Below, piece by piece: positions 5,595 to 6,217 of a stretch of DNA of 6,217 nt. The notes beneath the pieces are model-generated. The model searched no databases. It worked only from the letters and a program-made list of their open reading frames with translations, and was not told the DNA's origin. A program made the translations under genes and the position numbers. The stretch covers positions 6,663 through 12,879 of the forward strand of contig PBWG01000129.1 in NCBI GenBank assembly GCA_002729115.1. Direction: 5' to 3'. The stretch is from Crocinitomicaceae bacterium (GTDB lineage: Bacteria; Bacteroidota; Bacteroidia; Flavobacteriales_D; Sanyastnellaceae). The stretch's first letter is position 1; every line of letters starts with the position of its first letter.

Positions 5595-6217
5595 TCAGAG
5601 GTACTTGAAGTCTTCGCCCGGTTGGATGTTCTGAAGCGTCTCGTAGATGAGACGGATGCAGTTCTCGACGTCGTCCTTGTGCACCATCTCGACGGTGGTG
5701 TGCATGTAGCGCAAGGGGAGGGAGATCAACGCGCTGGGAACCCCTTGGTTGGAGTATGCAAACGCGTCGGTGTCTGTGCCGGTGAAGCGGCTGGCCGCCT
5801 GGCGCTGGAAGGGGATTTTGTGGTCGTCCGCCGTGTCGATGATGCGTTGGAGCAGGTTGTTCTGCACCGCAGGGCCGTACGTCACGCTGGGGCCTTTGCC
5901 TGCCGCCGTGTCGCCTTGTTCAATCTTGTTGAGCATGGGGGTGTGCGTGCAGTGGGTGACGTCGGTGACGATGGCCACATCGGGCTGGAGGCGCTCGGCG
6001 ATCATTTGGGCCCCACGCAACCCGATCTCTTCTTGCACTGAATTGGTGATGTACAGCCCAAACGGCAGCTTCACCTTGTTTTCATGCAGCAAGCGCGCCA
6101 CCTCGGCGATCATGAATCCACCGGCCCGGTTGTCGAGCGCACGTCCGACGTACCAGTCCTTGTTGAGGACCATGAACTCGTCGGGGTAGGTCACGACACA
6201 GCCGACGTGGATGCCCA
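5595..6217 (-). CDS. M42-family metallopeptidase (glutamyl aminopeptidase/endoglucanase-like), 5' truncated by window edge
   Basis: The C-terminal 207 codons of a dinuclear-metal aminopeptidase of the M42 family, which trims N-terminal residues from peptides in the cytoplasm as large tetrahedral oligomers. Visible family landmarks, in order: the bridging metal aspartate in GRALDNRAGG (Asp at about 6132-6134), the general base and metal glutamates in VQEEIGLRGAQ (6027-6032), a metal aspartate in IVTDVTH (5961-5963), GTDTDAFAYSNQGVP near the substrate pocket, and the final metal histidine in LPLRYMHTTVE (5700-5702). The first ligand (the HxD histidine) lies beyond the window. A GTG at 6194 is a possible start codon, but the frame stays open to the edge and reads GIHVGCV before it, so the gene continues upstream. 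The C-terminus is intact and followed by a strong terminator. No signal peptide can be judged because the start is missing. Confidence 0.95.
   Translation of the reverse strand, partial: GIHVGCVVTYPDEFMVLNKDWYVGRALDNRAGGFMIAEVARLLHENKVKLPFGLYITNSVQEEIGLRGAQMIAERLQPDVAIVTDVTHCTHTPMLNKIEQGDTAAGKGPSVTYGPAVQNNLLQRIIDTADDHKIPFQRQAASRFTGTDTDAFAYSNQGVPSALISLPLRYMHTTVEMVHKDDVENCIRLIYETLQNIQPGEDFKYL

Noticed and set aside
6192..6194. GTG at 6194 as the start of the peptidase
   Set aside because: The frame remains open to the window edge, the preceding residues continue smoothly, and an M42 protein starting here would lack its N-terminal half including a metal histidine.

Overview
The window looks like a piece of a high-GC Bacteroidota chromosome (GC is roughly 60% by eye). 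The clearest sign is a promoter at 5508-5538 that fits the Bacteroidota primary sigma-factor consensus (TTG, about 20 nt, then TAnnTTTG). A 7TMR-DISM receptor histidine kinase, a partner receiver of the HupR/RpfG style and a second stand-alone CheY-like receiver fit that phylum. Start codons are not preceded by clear Shine-Dalgarno sequences, which is also usual there. A finer taxonomic placement is not supported.

Plus strand, 1-4679: a tight run of five co-directional genes. It begins with the C-terminal part of an E1/ThiF/MoeB-like adenylyltransferase (1-846, cut by the window edge). A GNAT-fold, FeeM-like acyltransferase candidate follows (815-1561, overlapping by 32 bases). Next come a 723-residue membrane receptor histidine kinase (1561-3732, sharing one base with the gene before) and a receiver-only response regulator (3729-4280, overlapping by 4 bases). 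A small single-domain receiver (4299-4679) starts 18 bases later. The overlaps imply translational coupling. The content suggests, by inference only, two enzymes that make or modify a small molecule, a receptor kinase that could sense it, and two receivers that relay the phosphoryl signal.

Minus strand, 4686-6217: a pirin-family bicupin (4686-5474) with all four metal ligands and, unusually, an N-terminal signal peptide, convergent with the receiver gene across a 6-base gap. Upstream of it is a 120-base intergenic region (5475-5594). This holds the pirin promoter, a strong intrinsic terminator whose T-tract overlaps the promoter's -33 element, and a small hairpin made of an 8-bp repeat. The last gene is the C-terminal part of an M42-family metallopeptidase (5595 to beyond 6217), running in from the right edge.

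No tRNA, rRNA, CRISPR array, insertion sequence or attachment site is visible. All stretches over 300 bases are coding.
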